DNA from: Aplysia californica
Taxonomy: Eukaryota > Mollusca > Gastropoda > Aplysiida > Aplysiidae
Length of the DNA stretch: 64,000 nt
NCBI RefSeq assembly: GCF_000002075.1
Contig: NW_004797352.1
Location: 456,820 to 520,819 of the forward strand
Direction of reading: 5' to 3'
Shown here: positions 12,759 to 27,200 of the stretch, piece after piece
Position numbering within the stretch: position 1 is the stretch's first letter
Layout of the letters: every line of letters starts with the position of its first letter
The notes under the pieces: model-generated
Database searches by the model: none
What the model was told of the DNA's origin: nothing
The model's input: the letters and a program-made list of their open reading frames with translations, nothing else
Position numbers and translations under genes: made by a program

Positions 12759-15216
12759 CTATGCAATATTGAAAGGCAGCTAACCAAACGATCCAAGCTT
12801 TTACACAGCACAGATTGCTCATGCTACTGCTACATACGTCTATTTACTATTAGTTTTAGTTTTATTTATCCGCCAACGGGAATCAGGTTGTACGGGAAAG
12901 AATCTAGCCAGTATTTTCTTGTTATATTTAAAATATTTATTTTTTAAAAATATAAAAAAAACAGAACAAAGCAAAATTCACCCGATAACTGGAGGGTGTG
13001 AAAAATGAAATGTTTCCATTGAAGAGAACTGACGTTCATTACATAAGTCTAGGAAGCATTCATGATTTTCAATGCAGTCCAGTTCTAGTGCTTTCGATGC
13101 AGTACCGTCCCCTGAAGTGGCGGCATAACGACATTATACAATGCATGTATTTTTCAAAGAACGTGCTTCAGACTTCAGACATCGACTGTTTCTTTTCTCC
13201 AAACATGTTATGTCAGTGCCGGTTGAAGTTAGAAATCTCAGGCTTCGAAATATCGAGCACACAACATTGTCATCGACAGTCTTTACTTTATGACGAGACT
13301 TGGAAAACTCGAAGAAAAAACGTCCCGTGGTAGTCAAGTCTGGGTCTCTCTTTCGTACATTTTCAGCGCACCATTTTGTTCTTAATTGATTGAAGACATT
13401 CCACGCCCAAAAAGAAGTAATTCATATAACCGAGGCAGGCTGCTGCGACTCTAACTGTGGTGAAGGCTAACCCGGGGCTGACTGAGAGGAATACTGTACA
13501 CCATTCCAGTAGAAGAAATAAACTTCCTACGTGGGAACCAAACTCGCACCTTTTGTGCCTAATGCTGTCCCCGTGGTTTTATGCACCCTGCATAATTTTG
13601 CAAAATTTGATCATTTTCTGCATAATTTCGGATTATTTTCCCTTATCATTCTTGGTTAAAATTAACAGAATCCCATAATTTCACATTTTGGGGCTCATTT
13701 AGCATAATTTCAGAAGTTTTCTTGCCTAAAACGACGGGGACAGCTAATGGCGAAGAGCCTAACCACAGATGCTGCAGTTGGGGTGGACGCAAACCAGGGT
13801 CGCCTGGAAAGTGTACGATGATATAATATATTATTTTATATTATATGCCTTCATCTTGGACTCCAGGAGTTAGCAAAGAATTTCAAAATGTTTTCCACAG
13901 CCAACTACTGAACAATCAATGTACACAATGAAACAATTGTGTCGCAACGTGGTGGAACCAGGCGGTCGTCAATTTTGGGACATGTGGAGTTATTGATATC
14001 ACCGAAAAGCTTGTTTATTTGTCTTGCTTTTGATGAAAACAATACTATCTATTTTGAATAAAAGTCGAGATATTTGCGACTAAATAGAAGGTGGGTGTCG
14101 CCTGGTTTCAGACGTAAAATTAGAGAGAAAATGGCCGCCAAAGTTTGGTGACTTCCAAATCTTGAGAGTTCTTGGAAACAGCAAATTCACTTGTTTGTTC
14201 CCTTGATAAACATTTTTCAATAAAATCTACACAGGGATGTTTTAAATGGACATTGAAGGTCATCATCAACGCCTTTCACTTCTAGCAGGGTATAGGCTAT
14301 AGGCCACAAACACCCTCAAGCCATTTATCTCTGTCCTGGGCCATCCTTCCCAGCTCGTTCCAAATGAGCTTTTATCTCTCTCAAGTCCCTCTCCACACAC
14401 CTCCTCCATGTTTCCCGTGGCCTACCCTTGCCTCGTGCGCCCTGTGGGTTCCACTGCAGCGACTGTCTCGTGATGTTTCCGCTAGGCTTTCTGAGGGTGT
14501 GTCCCACTCATCGCCACTTTCTTAGTCCAATTTCTACTGCTATTCCTTTTGCATTTTGTCCTGTCCTCTCCCACAGCTCTTCATTTCTTATTCTACCAAA
14601 ACAGAAAAGAAAGAAATTTTTTTTTTTTAAACAAAAAAAACCCAGCTAAACGTGCGGGAAAATGCCAATTTCTTCGATTTCATTAATTTGACGAGCGAGT
14701 GATTTCACCACGATGCCTTACAATTTATAATGTGGAAGCCGGGCTGCATTCACCCTGCCTGCAACGGCCGCCTCGGGCGGAAGACAGGAGTGCAGCAATG
14801 GGTCTACTGTTTCAACCCCTTGAGGTAAATTCAGCTTCTGTTTCCATAGAACGCCATATAAAGCATGTAAAATTTCAACATCTTCATTCCCCTACTTGGA
14901 TGAATTGTACATAACAGCTTGCACTAAGAAAATTAATTCCATCTTTTTAGACAACAAACATCCCTTGTTCCCTCAAATAAAAACATCAGTCAGAAGTAAA
15001 AGACCCATGCTTCTGATCTGTAACAAAGAAAGATACAGGTCATTTTTACCATCATCTATCAAAATGCTTCCATCTTAACCATCTTGTTTAGTGTACTAAC
15101 GACCTTTGACCATGCATCAAAAAAAAATTGAGTGTGTATCTAGCTTACCATTATTATTGTTTATATTGCTGCTCATTTATATTATGCATGTGATTGTAAG
15201 CCTGCTTGTGTGTGCA

Positions 15217-15247
<31 letters not shown>

Positions 15248-18200
15248 GCGTGTGTGTGTGTGTGTGTGTACTCGTGGTGGAACACCAAACCAATGTGCCA
15301 GGATCTGGACAATAAAGATGTATCTTATCTTATCTTAAAGCAGGGTAGGAATACAATCCCCACAGAATGCAATGTGGATATAAGATGATCCTTTCTTTAA
15401 ATTTAAGTTTTAGTTCGAGTTTAATGGCACATACACCTCGGGTCATATAAGTGCAGAAGATTACAGGTGTAACTACATGTACTTGTATTAGAGTGTAAGA
15501 TACAAAGAAAAGAAGGAGAGATAAAGGTGATATATTTGAATGGAAAGTCCATCAAGGAGCAAACCACACCAGAGCACACGCCAATCATCCACATGGTCCT
15601 AGGATCTAGTATTTCTTAAAATAGTTTTAATAAAGAGTTTAATGGTGCATTGTACTTGCAACACAATCAGGTCATATAAGTACCGAGGATTAAAGGTCTT
15701 AAATACAAATAAAAGAAGATTAGAGGTGCTACATACATGAAAGAAAGAGGGAAGAGATAAGGACGACAGATGCTTGACTGATAGGAAAGGAGCAGCAAAC
15801 CACACAAGCACCCGCCAGCCACCCATGGATCTCCCAGAGTGATGAAAAGGTAAGCAAATAAACAGTGTATAGGACACAGAAAGCTGCCGTCATCAGCGGT
15901 ATTATTTTGTGAGCACAAGGAAGCTAAAATTAAAGGTGACGGTTATGACAAGCACTACTGCAATTGTCCAATGACATTGGACCCAAAAAAATGCATGTCT
16001 TGAAAAAGTTTTACACCTTCTTAATTAAGTTTATATTATTATATTGATAAAACATCGATTTTCCATAATACTTATAAGCGTCAAGCATGGAAAGCTTTGT
16101 TCAATATTATTGAATCAATGATTCTAAAGGACCAAGTAATCATCTAGCAATAAATTAATGGGGTCAGACTTTACCATGTTTAACTGAAAAGTCACAATAA
16201 CATTTTTCTGAGAAGCTTAGGCAGCTAAAACTTCGTGATTTTCTGTACATATTTCTGCAGTCTTCTAATTTCCACAACCATTAAACTGCTCCCAGGTAGT
16301 AAAAGCATTGGAGCCACTGAACTGCACCAGCAATTATAATGTACAAAATGTACCCCATTCCTGCCACACCAAATACCAGGCTAAGGCTTTGAAGTCACTA
16401 CTATACAACACGGGAATAATATTTCTACAACTGAATTTGACAAGCGGTTATTCCAGATTGCATAGTCTGTCCAGTACAGTAAGGTAGTGCACGCAGCAGT
16501 CGATCAAGTATGTAATACTCGGTCCAGTACAATAAGTTAGTGCACGCAGCAGTCGATCAAGTATGTAATACAAGAGTAAAGCTTACGGGAGGGAAAGGGA
16601 AGGATAGGTAGGGAGTGAGGTGTGTAGGGGGTTGAACTGGGTCAGGAATATAAAAACGAGACGCAGCAGATGTGGGAATTTTTTCTTTTATTTATACTCT
16701 AAGTCAGAGACAAATTACTTGTAGTGATGAAAGAAATTCACAGCAACAAAGAGATTATCTTGTATGTATATAAATTAAAACACTGAAGGGTCACTTTACT
16801 AGTAACAACATAAAAAAAGCCATTAGCTGACATGATGTAATCCAAAACAACAAGTTACCTTGGATAATGTCAAACAGTAAAACTATCCTTGAAAAAAAAA
16901 AAAGCACAAAAAACGCGACACTTACAGACATCAAACAAGTGCAGAACAAATTCTCCAAAATGTGCTCAAAAAGGTCAGCCCAGGGTAAATTGGAAAAACT
17001 AAACCAGTAGAGTTGCCTTGTCTGCCACTAACATCACCGTATAATTTGATTTTTTTTAATACACTAATTGGAGTTGTTCACCCAACAGCAGATAATCAGT
17101 GAACTTGGGCATTTTTGTGGTAATTCATACTTGAATGCGATTTAAAGCAGTGGTTTGCAAGAAAGATAATCATTTTCAAAGGTTAAAAGATAGTTGTCTT
17201 CCATTTTATTCGAAAGACATTTTGAGAAATCTAAGCCATGTCATTTCTTTGGGCTCGTTAGAAGTATGAGTAGTTGAACAGCACTTTAGCATCAACAGAA
17301 TGAAAAACCAGTGTGCACCCGTAAAATGTTACAAGACAATCTAAAAAGCACTACTTTCACAAAGGAAAACCATTAAAGAATAATGGGACAATCAATTTCA
17401 AAGAATAAGTCTCCTTAGAGATGAAGGCACCCTTGACAACTGTCATTATTGTGGCTGCATGCATTGAAATGCTCTGCTGCTACGACAAAACAAACAGAAT
17501 GGATGAAAGGTGATCTCGTATTAGACAGACACACAGAAACCAGCAACACGAAGTCTGTTTTGCAAATTAATGACTAGGGTCTTTCACAGTGCCATTTTCT
17601 TGGCATTTTGAGCGCTTATTTCATGTCCCTTTATCTAACCCCACATTTTTTTTAAAAAGAGGAGATTCTCTTGAAAGTAACAGATCCAATCTCTACTTTC
17701 ATATCTTCTAAACAAAGTTTGCAGTTTTACTATTATACCTCTGTATTGAAGCAGACTCTTTTGTATTAAGTATTTAAAAGTATAGGGTGATACTGACATC
17801 AGCACAACACAACACAGACATATAATGACCAAAGTATACAATCCCCTATCCCACACACAATGAAACTGAAAAATTCCACCCCAATGCTCCCCAGTCAACA
17901 CAACATACGCATTTGATAAAGTCTTGAAAGCAAAAAACACCAACGCCATCATAAAAAAAAGGAAACAAAACCAAGAAGATATATTGCGGGACTACCACTT
18001 GCAAACCAAACAAGGAATGTTCATTTATTCATGCATACATCAGCACATTCATCAAGTACACACAGACAGACACACACACACACACACACATCACACAAAC
18101 TCGAAATAAGCTCACTACAATACAACCACTCCACAAACACTGTTCAACTAAACCAACAAAAAATTGGAAAGAAGATCTTTACTTCATTGGGCTCATTTTT

Positions 18201-21200
18201 TCTTAACTGAATCACTGGCAATTTTAAATAAATCTTTCACACTGCAGCAGTCTTCACAAAGTCTGAACACCAGTCAAATTAAAATGTTATACCCATGGAA
18301 CCTAAAATGATGGCTTTGAACAGTTCTCGAATTTGAACCTCCCCCCCAAAAAAAACTAACAGAAAAAATAAAAAGGACACTACTATGTGTCCCTCATACA
18401 AGTTTCTTGGCTTCAAAGAAACTCTTTAAGTGCTGCATCTGCCAAAATCCTGTGACAAGGAGTATTAGTGTCTGGATAATGGACCACCACAGAACACGCT
18501 GGTTTGTGCTTTCACTTGTCTGTCGGAATCGCTCCTCCCGATACTGAAAACAACAAAGGTAACAAAGCAAAGATGCTGAGAATCATTCAAAGCGGAAAAA
18601 GAATCCGTAAATTTAGTTGAAGTGGGAAAATGGGAACAAAGTGTGCTATAAAGGAAGGAGTAGGCAGGATCAATCGACATACATAAAAAAAGCTTCTATA
18701 CTGTTACTATACATACCATCAACGTGCAACATCAGTTAGACTTAGGTCAAAATCAAACCCACCTACCATCCCATCCCTTGCACAATGGCTAAAATCAACA
18801 CTGTAGAATGGTGTGCAGGTACTAATAATAAACTTTGAAGTTATAAAAAACAATTACTTAGAGGCTTAAGTCAAGAAAAAACAATACATTTTTTTTTTCA
18901 GATACGCAAGACTATGATAGAAGCCCTATGTCAATACTGCAGCATAATAATGATAAACATATACACTTAGGCTGTATCAGATTAAGTACAAATTCCAAAC
19001 TAAACATGCTACTTATAGTCTAAAACTTTGGGGCGAAAAGGTTAATTGATCAGAACTGCTCATTTTTCCATTTACAAAGAACAACTTTACTAAAAATAGA
19101 CAAAAGATGAGACAAAACATCAAGATCTACAGATGATCTGAAAATACCTTTGGCATACTGATGACCTAAAGCCCCCTTCCCCCCATTCCACCCGCCGCCA
19201 AATTAAAAAAAAAATTTTAAATAAGGAACTCAATGCAAATTGACATGCTTTATAAAAATTAAGAAGTGTGTGATTACTAAATCTTTTGAATGGATCAACT
19301 TCTCCTCCAACCCAGTGTGCGACAGCAAAATTTATCACTAAAACCAAAATGCTAAAACAATCAAACTTGTTTTTCGGTACAATTCACCCTGCTTTCCAGC
19401 TTTCCTTAGATTCCTATTCTGAAGTGCATAATATAGACAGGTTCCTCAATAAAAAAAACGTGCTGAAACGACAAACGAGACTTGGAAGGCAAATATCCTG
19501 TGCTTCAATAAAGAGGTGTACCTCTTAGTGAAAGAGCAAGTAATAACAATAAATAATAATAATAATAATAATAATGAAAATAGACTGCATTGTATGATTA
19601 TATAAAGTGCTCTATCCCATACGAGTACAAGCTCTGAGCATTATGAATGAGTACCAAGAAACCAACCACAGCTGCAAAGAATTCAACACTTTCTATTTTT
19701 TCCGAAGAGAAAACTTGAATATGATAATATGAGAAACAAATAATACTGACACAGCAAGAGATTTTGTAATAGGTGGAGTAGACCATGCCTCTGGGCTTGC
19801 TCACAAATGGGGTTTCATTCCTACAACCTTGCTGTGTGATATGTAGACAGAACCATGATTTGCATTTTCAGAAAGGGCTTCACTGGCCAAGAAATACAGT
19901 CAAACCTCGTTATAAATATTGCTAACATTTGGATGAACATGAAGTTGGCGGGAAGCGGGACTGGCAGTATATGGGGGGGGCAGTGAAACAAGCTTTTACA
20001 AGGTACATTTGACATTCAAAACCATCATTACAACTTGTGTTGTTCATAACATCACATCCCATGCTGTCTGTTCTGTCTCTTAGGTATTTTCTGTCTGCTC
20101 TGTCCCTTAGGTATCTTTACAACTGACTGGACAAACGATGTGCAAGAAATGATACACAGACACAACTACACTTGTCATTGACCCAGTACAATGGTAGGGG
20201 TTTTAGTTTTGGTAAGAGTTTTATGGCACTAGTGGCACAAATAATTCACACAAGTGCAGAAGATTAGTGAAACTACAAGAGATTATCATACAAAGAAAAG
20301 GAAGAGAGATTAAGGATGATAGATATTTGGTAGAAAAGAAAGAGCAAACCACACAAGAGCGCCCGTCAACCACCCACCAGGGTGCCACAGAGCTATCGAC
20401 AAGAACAGAAGGAATAAGGAACAGTCAACACTCTATTCAGACTTCTAAAATTTGTCCTAGGAATAAAGTTCGCCCATTTTGCCATGTGAACATCTGTCCA
20501 GATTTGTTTGAGTAAAGGGGTGCACATCAACGCAATAACTAATTTTGTGCAGGAAAAAGCAAGACAAACAGAACAACAAAGGGAAAGAAAAGACGCAGCC
20601 TGCCAGTGACATCCTCGAAAAAACCTACCCTAACCAGGGGATGCCATAGCCCATAGCACTTCTGTCGGTGCACAGAATACTATAAATTTGTCAACTGCAG
20701 GCCTATTTTCAACCCAAGGCCGGAGCACAAACTCAACACACTCAGGAGATACACTCAGGTGAGGTAAAAGGATGAAAGGGGGAAATCAAGAACACACAAA
20801 AGAGCATGGATACAGGATGTCTCAAAATTTACACGAAAAGAATTTGGCTGACGAGTTTTAACATTGCTGGCCCAAAGAAGGAGGCTCGGACTCAATAAAC
20901 CTGTCCATTTTTTTCCTGTTATTTCTTAAAAGCAAGAAAATGGTATCTGGGTTTCTTTTAATGGAAATATGAAGTCATTTCTGTGGTCCCATGCATAAAT
21001 ATGACAACCTACACTTTGAAAACACAGACACTTCCTTGAAACTGAGAGAAGCATTATCAATATTCTTACTTGATATCATAAAAAAACCAATATATGTATT
21101 TCTGACTGAATATTAAGCATTTACCAAAACAACTGAAGCTCAACTATGCACTGATTTCTTCAAACTTTTTATACAGCACAGTTGATCAGATTCACACATG

Positions 21201-24200
21201 GGCCCACAGGACTTAAAAGTTGAGGCTCTGAGATACCCACCCTCTGGTAGTTCTGCTCTTTGGTGACCTGCTCCACCTGGTCCAACAGTTGCCTCACGCG
21301 CAGCTGAAGCTCTGTCAGCTTGTCCTTGGCCTGTACCTGCTGGTAGTCCACGGCATGCTCACCTACGCTGATGTCTAGATGCACGCGCTGAGGACAGAGG
21401 GAGCATTGGCTAGTTTTGTTGGAGAAGCATATGGGCTATGATGAGAATGAATCTCCAGAAGGAAACATGATTATTAGAGATTGAAGGTTTTAAAAAATAG
21501 TCCCAATCAAATCCAGCAAATATGAGAGAACGGCTACAACACAATATCTCACCATGTCTAGTTATTGCCAGAATCCAAGAGGGATACGAGAATGACAATT
21601 TAAGGAAATAACGAAGTACTGGCCCCTAAGTAGAAATCAGCACATATTGGAGCGTTTGTCATATTGTTTTGGCGCATGGGCTCAATCATGTCTACTCATC
21701 TCACATGAAATGCACTTCTTTTGATGTAGTAAAAATATAGGAAAGATGCTGGTAGAAGCACTTCAGAACAATATATTGATAATGATTGGCAAAAATGAGT
21801 CAACTCTGAAATTTTCTAAAATCTGATGTTTGACTTTGTTATAAAGCAGAATCGAATAACAGCATCTCAATATATAGCTGCCAATCAGTATGTATTTTCT
21901 ATTTATTTTTGTGACTGTTGAGTTGAATAGTCTGTGATAGTTAAACCCAACAGTTATTAGCCTCCCCTGTACAATAAGCATATCGGCAGATGGCTTATTA
22001 GTGCTAGACAACATTGACGAGGGTCTTGTTCTATTTGCACAACTTTTTCGCAGACCTGACATCAAGTCAGACTCCACAAATCACTTTTTTAAATATAAAA
22101 ACAATAAAAAGTTAGCATTTATAACCACAAAAGCATGGTTACAACAGTATTACTTACCAACTGTCCAGCGTTGAACCAGGCCGAAGAGTTTGAATTGAGA
22201 CAGATTACATGCTCCCCAGCTGTGTGAGATGTAAATGTGAATCGGCCCTCAGCTGCATATGTCTGAAATTAAGCATACATCTGATAAGAGACAGTTCTTT
22301 TTTTTTCAGTCAAATAAATAATAATAATAACAACAATAATATGAACTACTAACCCTGCAAAATTTAGCTGTAGATGATGCTATTTCCAAAAAAGTAAGGT
22401 CACAGTGAATGAACATTTTTGAGAGAAAGATACTTGTATTTTGTTTAACGCAAGGTAACCCCCCCCCCCCCCCCAACCCCTATCAGTTCATACAATCTTT
22501 TCAAACCTCAAGAAAATAGAAAATATTACTTACCTACTATACAACAGTATTAATCATAAGAACACTTGGAAGAGTAATATCTGAAGTACAAGAGTTACTA
22601 AAACAGAGACAAAGGGAGAAAACAGGGAGAAAGAATGGAGACAATTCTTTTTTATTAAAGACAAGAGAAGACCCATTTGAGTACTACATGAAAAGTATAA
22701 TTATAGCATAAAACTATGAAACTGACTTAAGTGAACCAGCAATTGAACATCTGTCAAGCATGCAAGGCAACAGGTTGAAAAGTGATAGACAGCCCGGCTG
22801 TTAAAGTAGTATACACATGTGCATGCACTCTCAAAAGCATTATGTTACATGAACTTAACTCACAAACATAACTGTACATTTTTGTACACAGGAGAAATTA
22901 CTATGTTAATCGCAGTAACAGAAAGACTGATTCCGCATATGAAGCCATTCTGGTCTTGTTCATTCCAAAGTTTGCTCATTAACACAATTGAATTTAAAGT
23001 TAAAGAATATTCATTGGAGTGCTTATTCTGAGCATTAAAACAAACAAAGAAAAAAACCCTCAACAGAATGGGCACCAATTATGGCAAGTCACTCAAAACC
23101 ACCACTATTCCTTAAATTTTACAAAAACTGAAACCAAAATTAGAGGAACCTAACATAATATGATCACAATCAAAACTGCATCACTATGTGATAAACAGAC
23201 ATCAGACATGGCAGGAGGAAAAAAATTATAATCAAAGGATGACAGAAACTGGATTGAAAATAGGCTACAGGTTTCACACCCCCATAGATACAACTTTGAT
23301 AATTTAGGCCGTGGGCTGCTCAACTCTCACTCTGCTTGTCACAGCCAACCAGTGCCAAGTACGATACACTGAATCTGAGTAAGAACATAAAAATATTCCT
23401 CACAACTTCATCATGTGGGAATAAATCTAATGTCTTCTGTGTGCAACTGAAAAGAGTTCTATCACACTATTAGACCACAGATGCTAGTTAGAAGAAAGAA
23501 TAGCGAAACCACATCAAATCAAGCAATCTACACATGCGCATGCCATGAACAAAATCTAATCTAAAAAATCCCCCCCAAGTAATTTATGTTCATGCAAAGT
23601 CAAACATTTAAATACATGATTGCTTTTAATGAACACTTGTATATATTAATAATTTGTCCAAAGACTGTGTAAAACTGACCATCAATATTATTTTCTAATG
23701 CTTACATTGTTCATTTTTACATACAATCAAAATATCTTTTTTCCTTGAAAAAAGTAGAAGCACACTGACACAATGACCAGTGAGCGGGAAAAGCAAGACA
23801 AACAGGAACACTAGAGGTAGGAAACAGAAGTAGGACCTATCAATGACGCCATACCACCACCTATACAATTAAAATATTTTTCTAAAAGATTTTAGACTTA
23901 AATATTACTCATACATATTATGCCTCATCTGTGGCAGCACAAAGACAGGAGCTCGACCTTATAAAAAAAACCTGTCTGAACTGACAGAAAAGAGGTAGAT
24001 TCCTTTTAAATAGAACAGACATTAAAATGATAAAAATGACAATTATTCTCAATTTTTGTGGCAGCAGTGACAAACGCACAAGTAAAGTGAAGAAATCAGA
24101 AGTTGGTGGGTCTTAGAAACTGGCAAAGGAAACTGAAGGAAAAGACTGAAGATGAGGAGTATGATGCTGAAACATCAAGGAGAGCACTGCTTCATCCTGC

Positions 24201-27200
24201 TACTCTCCTTGTGCATACAGACTTAGCTCTAATACATGGTGCGTCAAACCAAAGAGATAAAGAGGGACTGAGGAAGGGGGGGAAATATCAGATCAAACTG
24301 ACAAAAAAGCAGCTTTGTAACAAGGATGAAAATTTTATAGTAGCATTTTTCTGCCAGTCCCCATGCTGCTAACTTGACAATGTACTCAAGGGTGAATTCA
24401 CAACTGCAACTGAAATTCAGTACACTGTGAAAGCAAACTCAAACTAATTAACTTAACTCACCCTGGACAGAACAGTTTTTTGATCTGGGTCAGTAACATC
24501 AACATGCATTCCTATCCCAGGAGACACCGGTAAGTAGTCTTTTACATTAGCATCAAACGCCTGGACCTTATAGTTACCTGAAAGAAGCAAAGAAAATTTG
24601 AACTATCAATTTTCTTTGTTTCATTTCTTCAGCATTTGAAATTTTTTATTGTTCACATTTTTAAAATAGCACCTGAGTGGAGGGAGGTCTCAAAATGTTA
24701 ACAAAAATATCATAATAAAAACAAATTTTAAAAATCCCACTGAAGTAAAGAAAAAGTATAGGACGCAGATTATGTATAAGACCATACACAGTGGAGTCCA
24801 CTGAAATTGAAATCTGAGACACAGCTGAATTTTCTTCAGTTTTAGCTGTTTTTAATCTTTAGAAAGACTGCTCAAATAGCAAAGAAAAAAATTGGGGATT
24901 CCTTTTTTTTTTTGGTGTACCAACATTTTCAGATTAACCCTGTTTGGCTTACGTGGACTCCACTGTAATTTTAAGAGTTTCATTCTGTGGAAAAGGACTA
25001 TGTTGTCTTGGTCAAAATCAAAGGCTGCAGTATAATTTATCAATTCCCAAGTCAAAACATGTGTAACTGGCAAGTCCCAGTCAAGGTTGTAGACATACTG
25101 TTGCTGCAGGAAAGATGCTCAGCTCCCATTTGACCACCAAAAAAAACAAACAGGGTGAGCACAAAAACTTGAAAGGCCTTCATTTTTTTGTTTTTGTGGG
25201 ACAGCAATGGTATTACTATTATAAGATGATGAAAATTTTCAGCATTGATTAACTTCAAAGGTGAAAGGATGAATAGTCAGCTAACCCATGACCATGCACA
25301 GATCCAATTAGACTAAGAAGCAGAGCTCCCCTGAGAATTCCACTAGATGCAGAGCAGTCGTTCTCATTCATTATATAAGCAGCATACTTCACAACTAAGA
25401 AATGCATCTTGATAGATATCTTGGCTTCCAGGCTTCCTTTATTGTTTACATCCTTCTCAGCCTGCCACATTGATGAAGCTGAAGAACAAGCTCTTCTCAC
25501 ATTCAAAGAAGCTTCCCTTTCAAATTTACAGATCAAGAACTATTTTAAAATACAAGGTCAATTTTACGTTTTACGAAATGTACACCTCCATTTCATACAG
25601 AAATGTTCATGCTGTTATCAATACCAAACACCACCTGGTTAATAGAAAAAAAGAAAAGAGAAATCAAAGCTATAGGGGCAGGTTATTCAGGGGTGCTGCT
25701 CAGGCTCAAGCTAGCATCGGAGCATCGTCAAGCCTGGAATACATATTAGTGTTTAACTGAGTAAATACAATGACTTGTTAACTTTCTAGGGATAGAATAA
25801 GTAACATGATGCATGAAAGCACTTTGTTGTCCACAGGCGGCATGGGCAGAGGTGCTCACTCTTACCCTCGACAGGATAATGCGGTCATCTGGATCCCTAC
25901 ATTCCACATGCATGCCTAGCCCATAAACAGTTGGGACAAATGCATTTATCTTTGAATCAAACACTTCCACTCTGTAATTTCCTGGGGAATGAGGGATTGA
26001 GATAACAGTATCAACAGACACGATTTTGGTCAGACAGTACTTTCAAATATTCTTTTGCTCAGAGCAAAGTACTATATGCTAAATTATGCATTCATCAAAG
26101 TATTCACATACAGACTTCCAACAAACTGAAAGCTGAAAAGTGGCAATTACCAGCTTTAGGATTCAAAAAAAAAATTATGTGAGTGTGTGAGTGTGTGTGT
26201 GTGTATGTGCGTGTGCGCGCATGAACTAAAGTTGACCTTCTCAACGGACTGTCTCTGACACATGAGGAACTCACCACAGCGAAGTCATGTCACATGATGC
26301 AAACGTGCGGTTGAAATTGTTTTACTGATGGGTCTTGATGACTGGACTGACTACGCCTTATCAGAACTCGGAAGAAGCTTGTTTTGATAGTAGCAGAACT
26401 ACGAAAAATCGTTTTTATGTCACAACCAAAACAGTTATCAGGCCATCATCGGAGAATTCTGAGTGGAAACAAAAACTAGAGTAGATCTTGAGAATGTCCC
26501 AAATCGGAAGGCCAACCCAATTACTTCCATTATAGTCAAAATAACACATGTGGGCAAAGTTCCTACCACAGAATTCTATAGATAGTAGTGTAGAATTCTG
26601 TGGTTCCAACACAACTTAAGGAGAGTCAACTACAAAATCCGGGACAGGATTTAGGAAAATAGTGCTCCGAGTCCCTGCTGACAAAAAGTTTAACGGGAGC
26701 TTCCTGTGATAGAAGAAGGTAGAGCAAGTTTTTAGAAAAATCCGGCGCAACAGACAGAATATCAAAGAAGGGGATATGCATGGTCGAAAAGGGGAAAATC
26801 AGGATGCTTGAGGTCTGGAGCAAAAAATTGGGATTTTGATCCCGATTAGCAGGTCTACCTAATTATTTTGTTTTGAAATGCGCAGTGGCTACGTTCACGG
26901 CGCCCTGAATGTGGTTTGCAATTAAGAATGATCTTACTCACTTCACCACCTAGCCTTTTCCTTTTTTTTTCACCCCCTCCCACCCCTCTTCCATTCTCCC
27001 GTGTTTTTTGGAACGACTTTTACTTTCACTGTCGAGCGTTGCCGGGTCTGCACACGAGAAGAGAGGATTGGAATTGTGTTCCGTGCACTGAGCGAGCCAA
27101 GCCTTGTCGACCGCAGACGTTTTTTCTGTGCCCGCCTTCGCCCTCCATAAACTCCGTTGCATTCGGACCACCACTGCATTATTTTTCACGAGTAGATTCC

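Larger units (their letters stand above)
18544..21240 (-). other. TMED9: TMED intron 4, with SINE and pogo-end fragments
   Basis: Holds a type 3 SINE-like copy (20200-20450), a short ATA repeat near 19552-19573, and a pogo-like end at 19897. Otherwise no gene. Confidence 0.6.

Noticed and set aside
25746-26021. 91-residue open frame as a separate small gene
   Set aside because: Its only protein-like part is the 116-nt TMED exon 2b; the rest is flanking intron.
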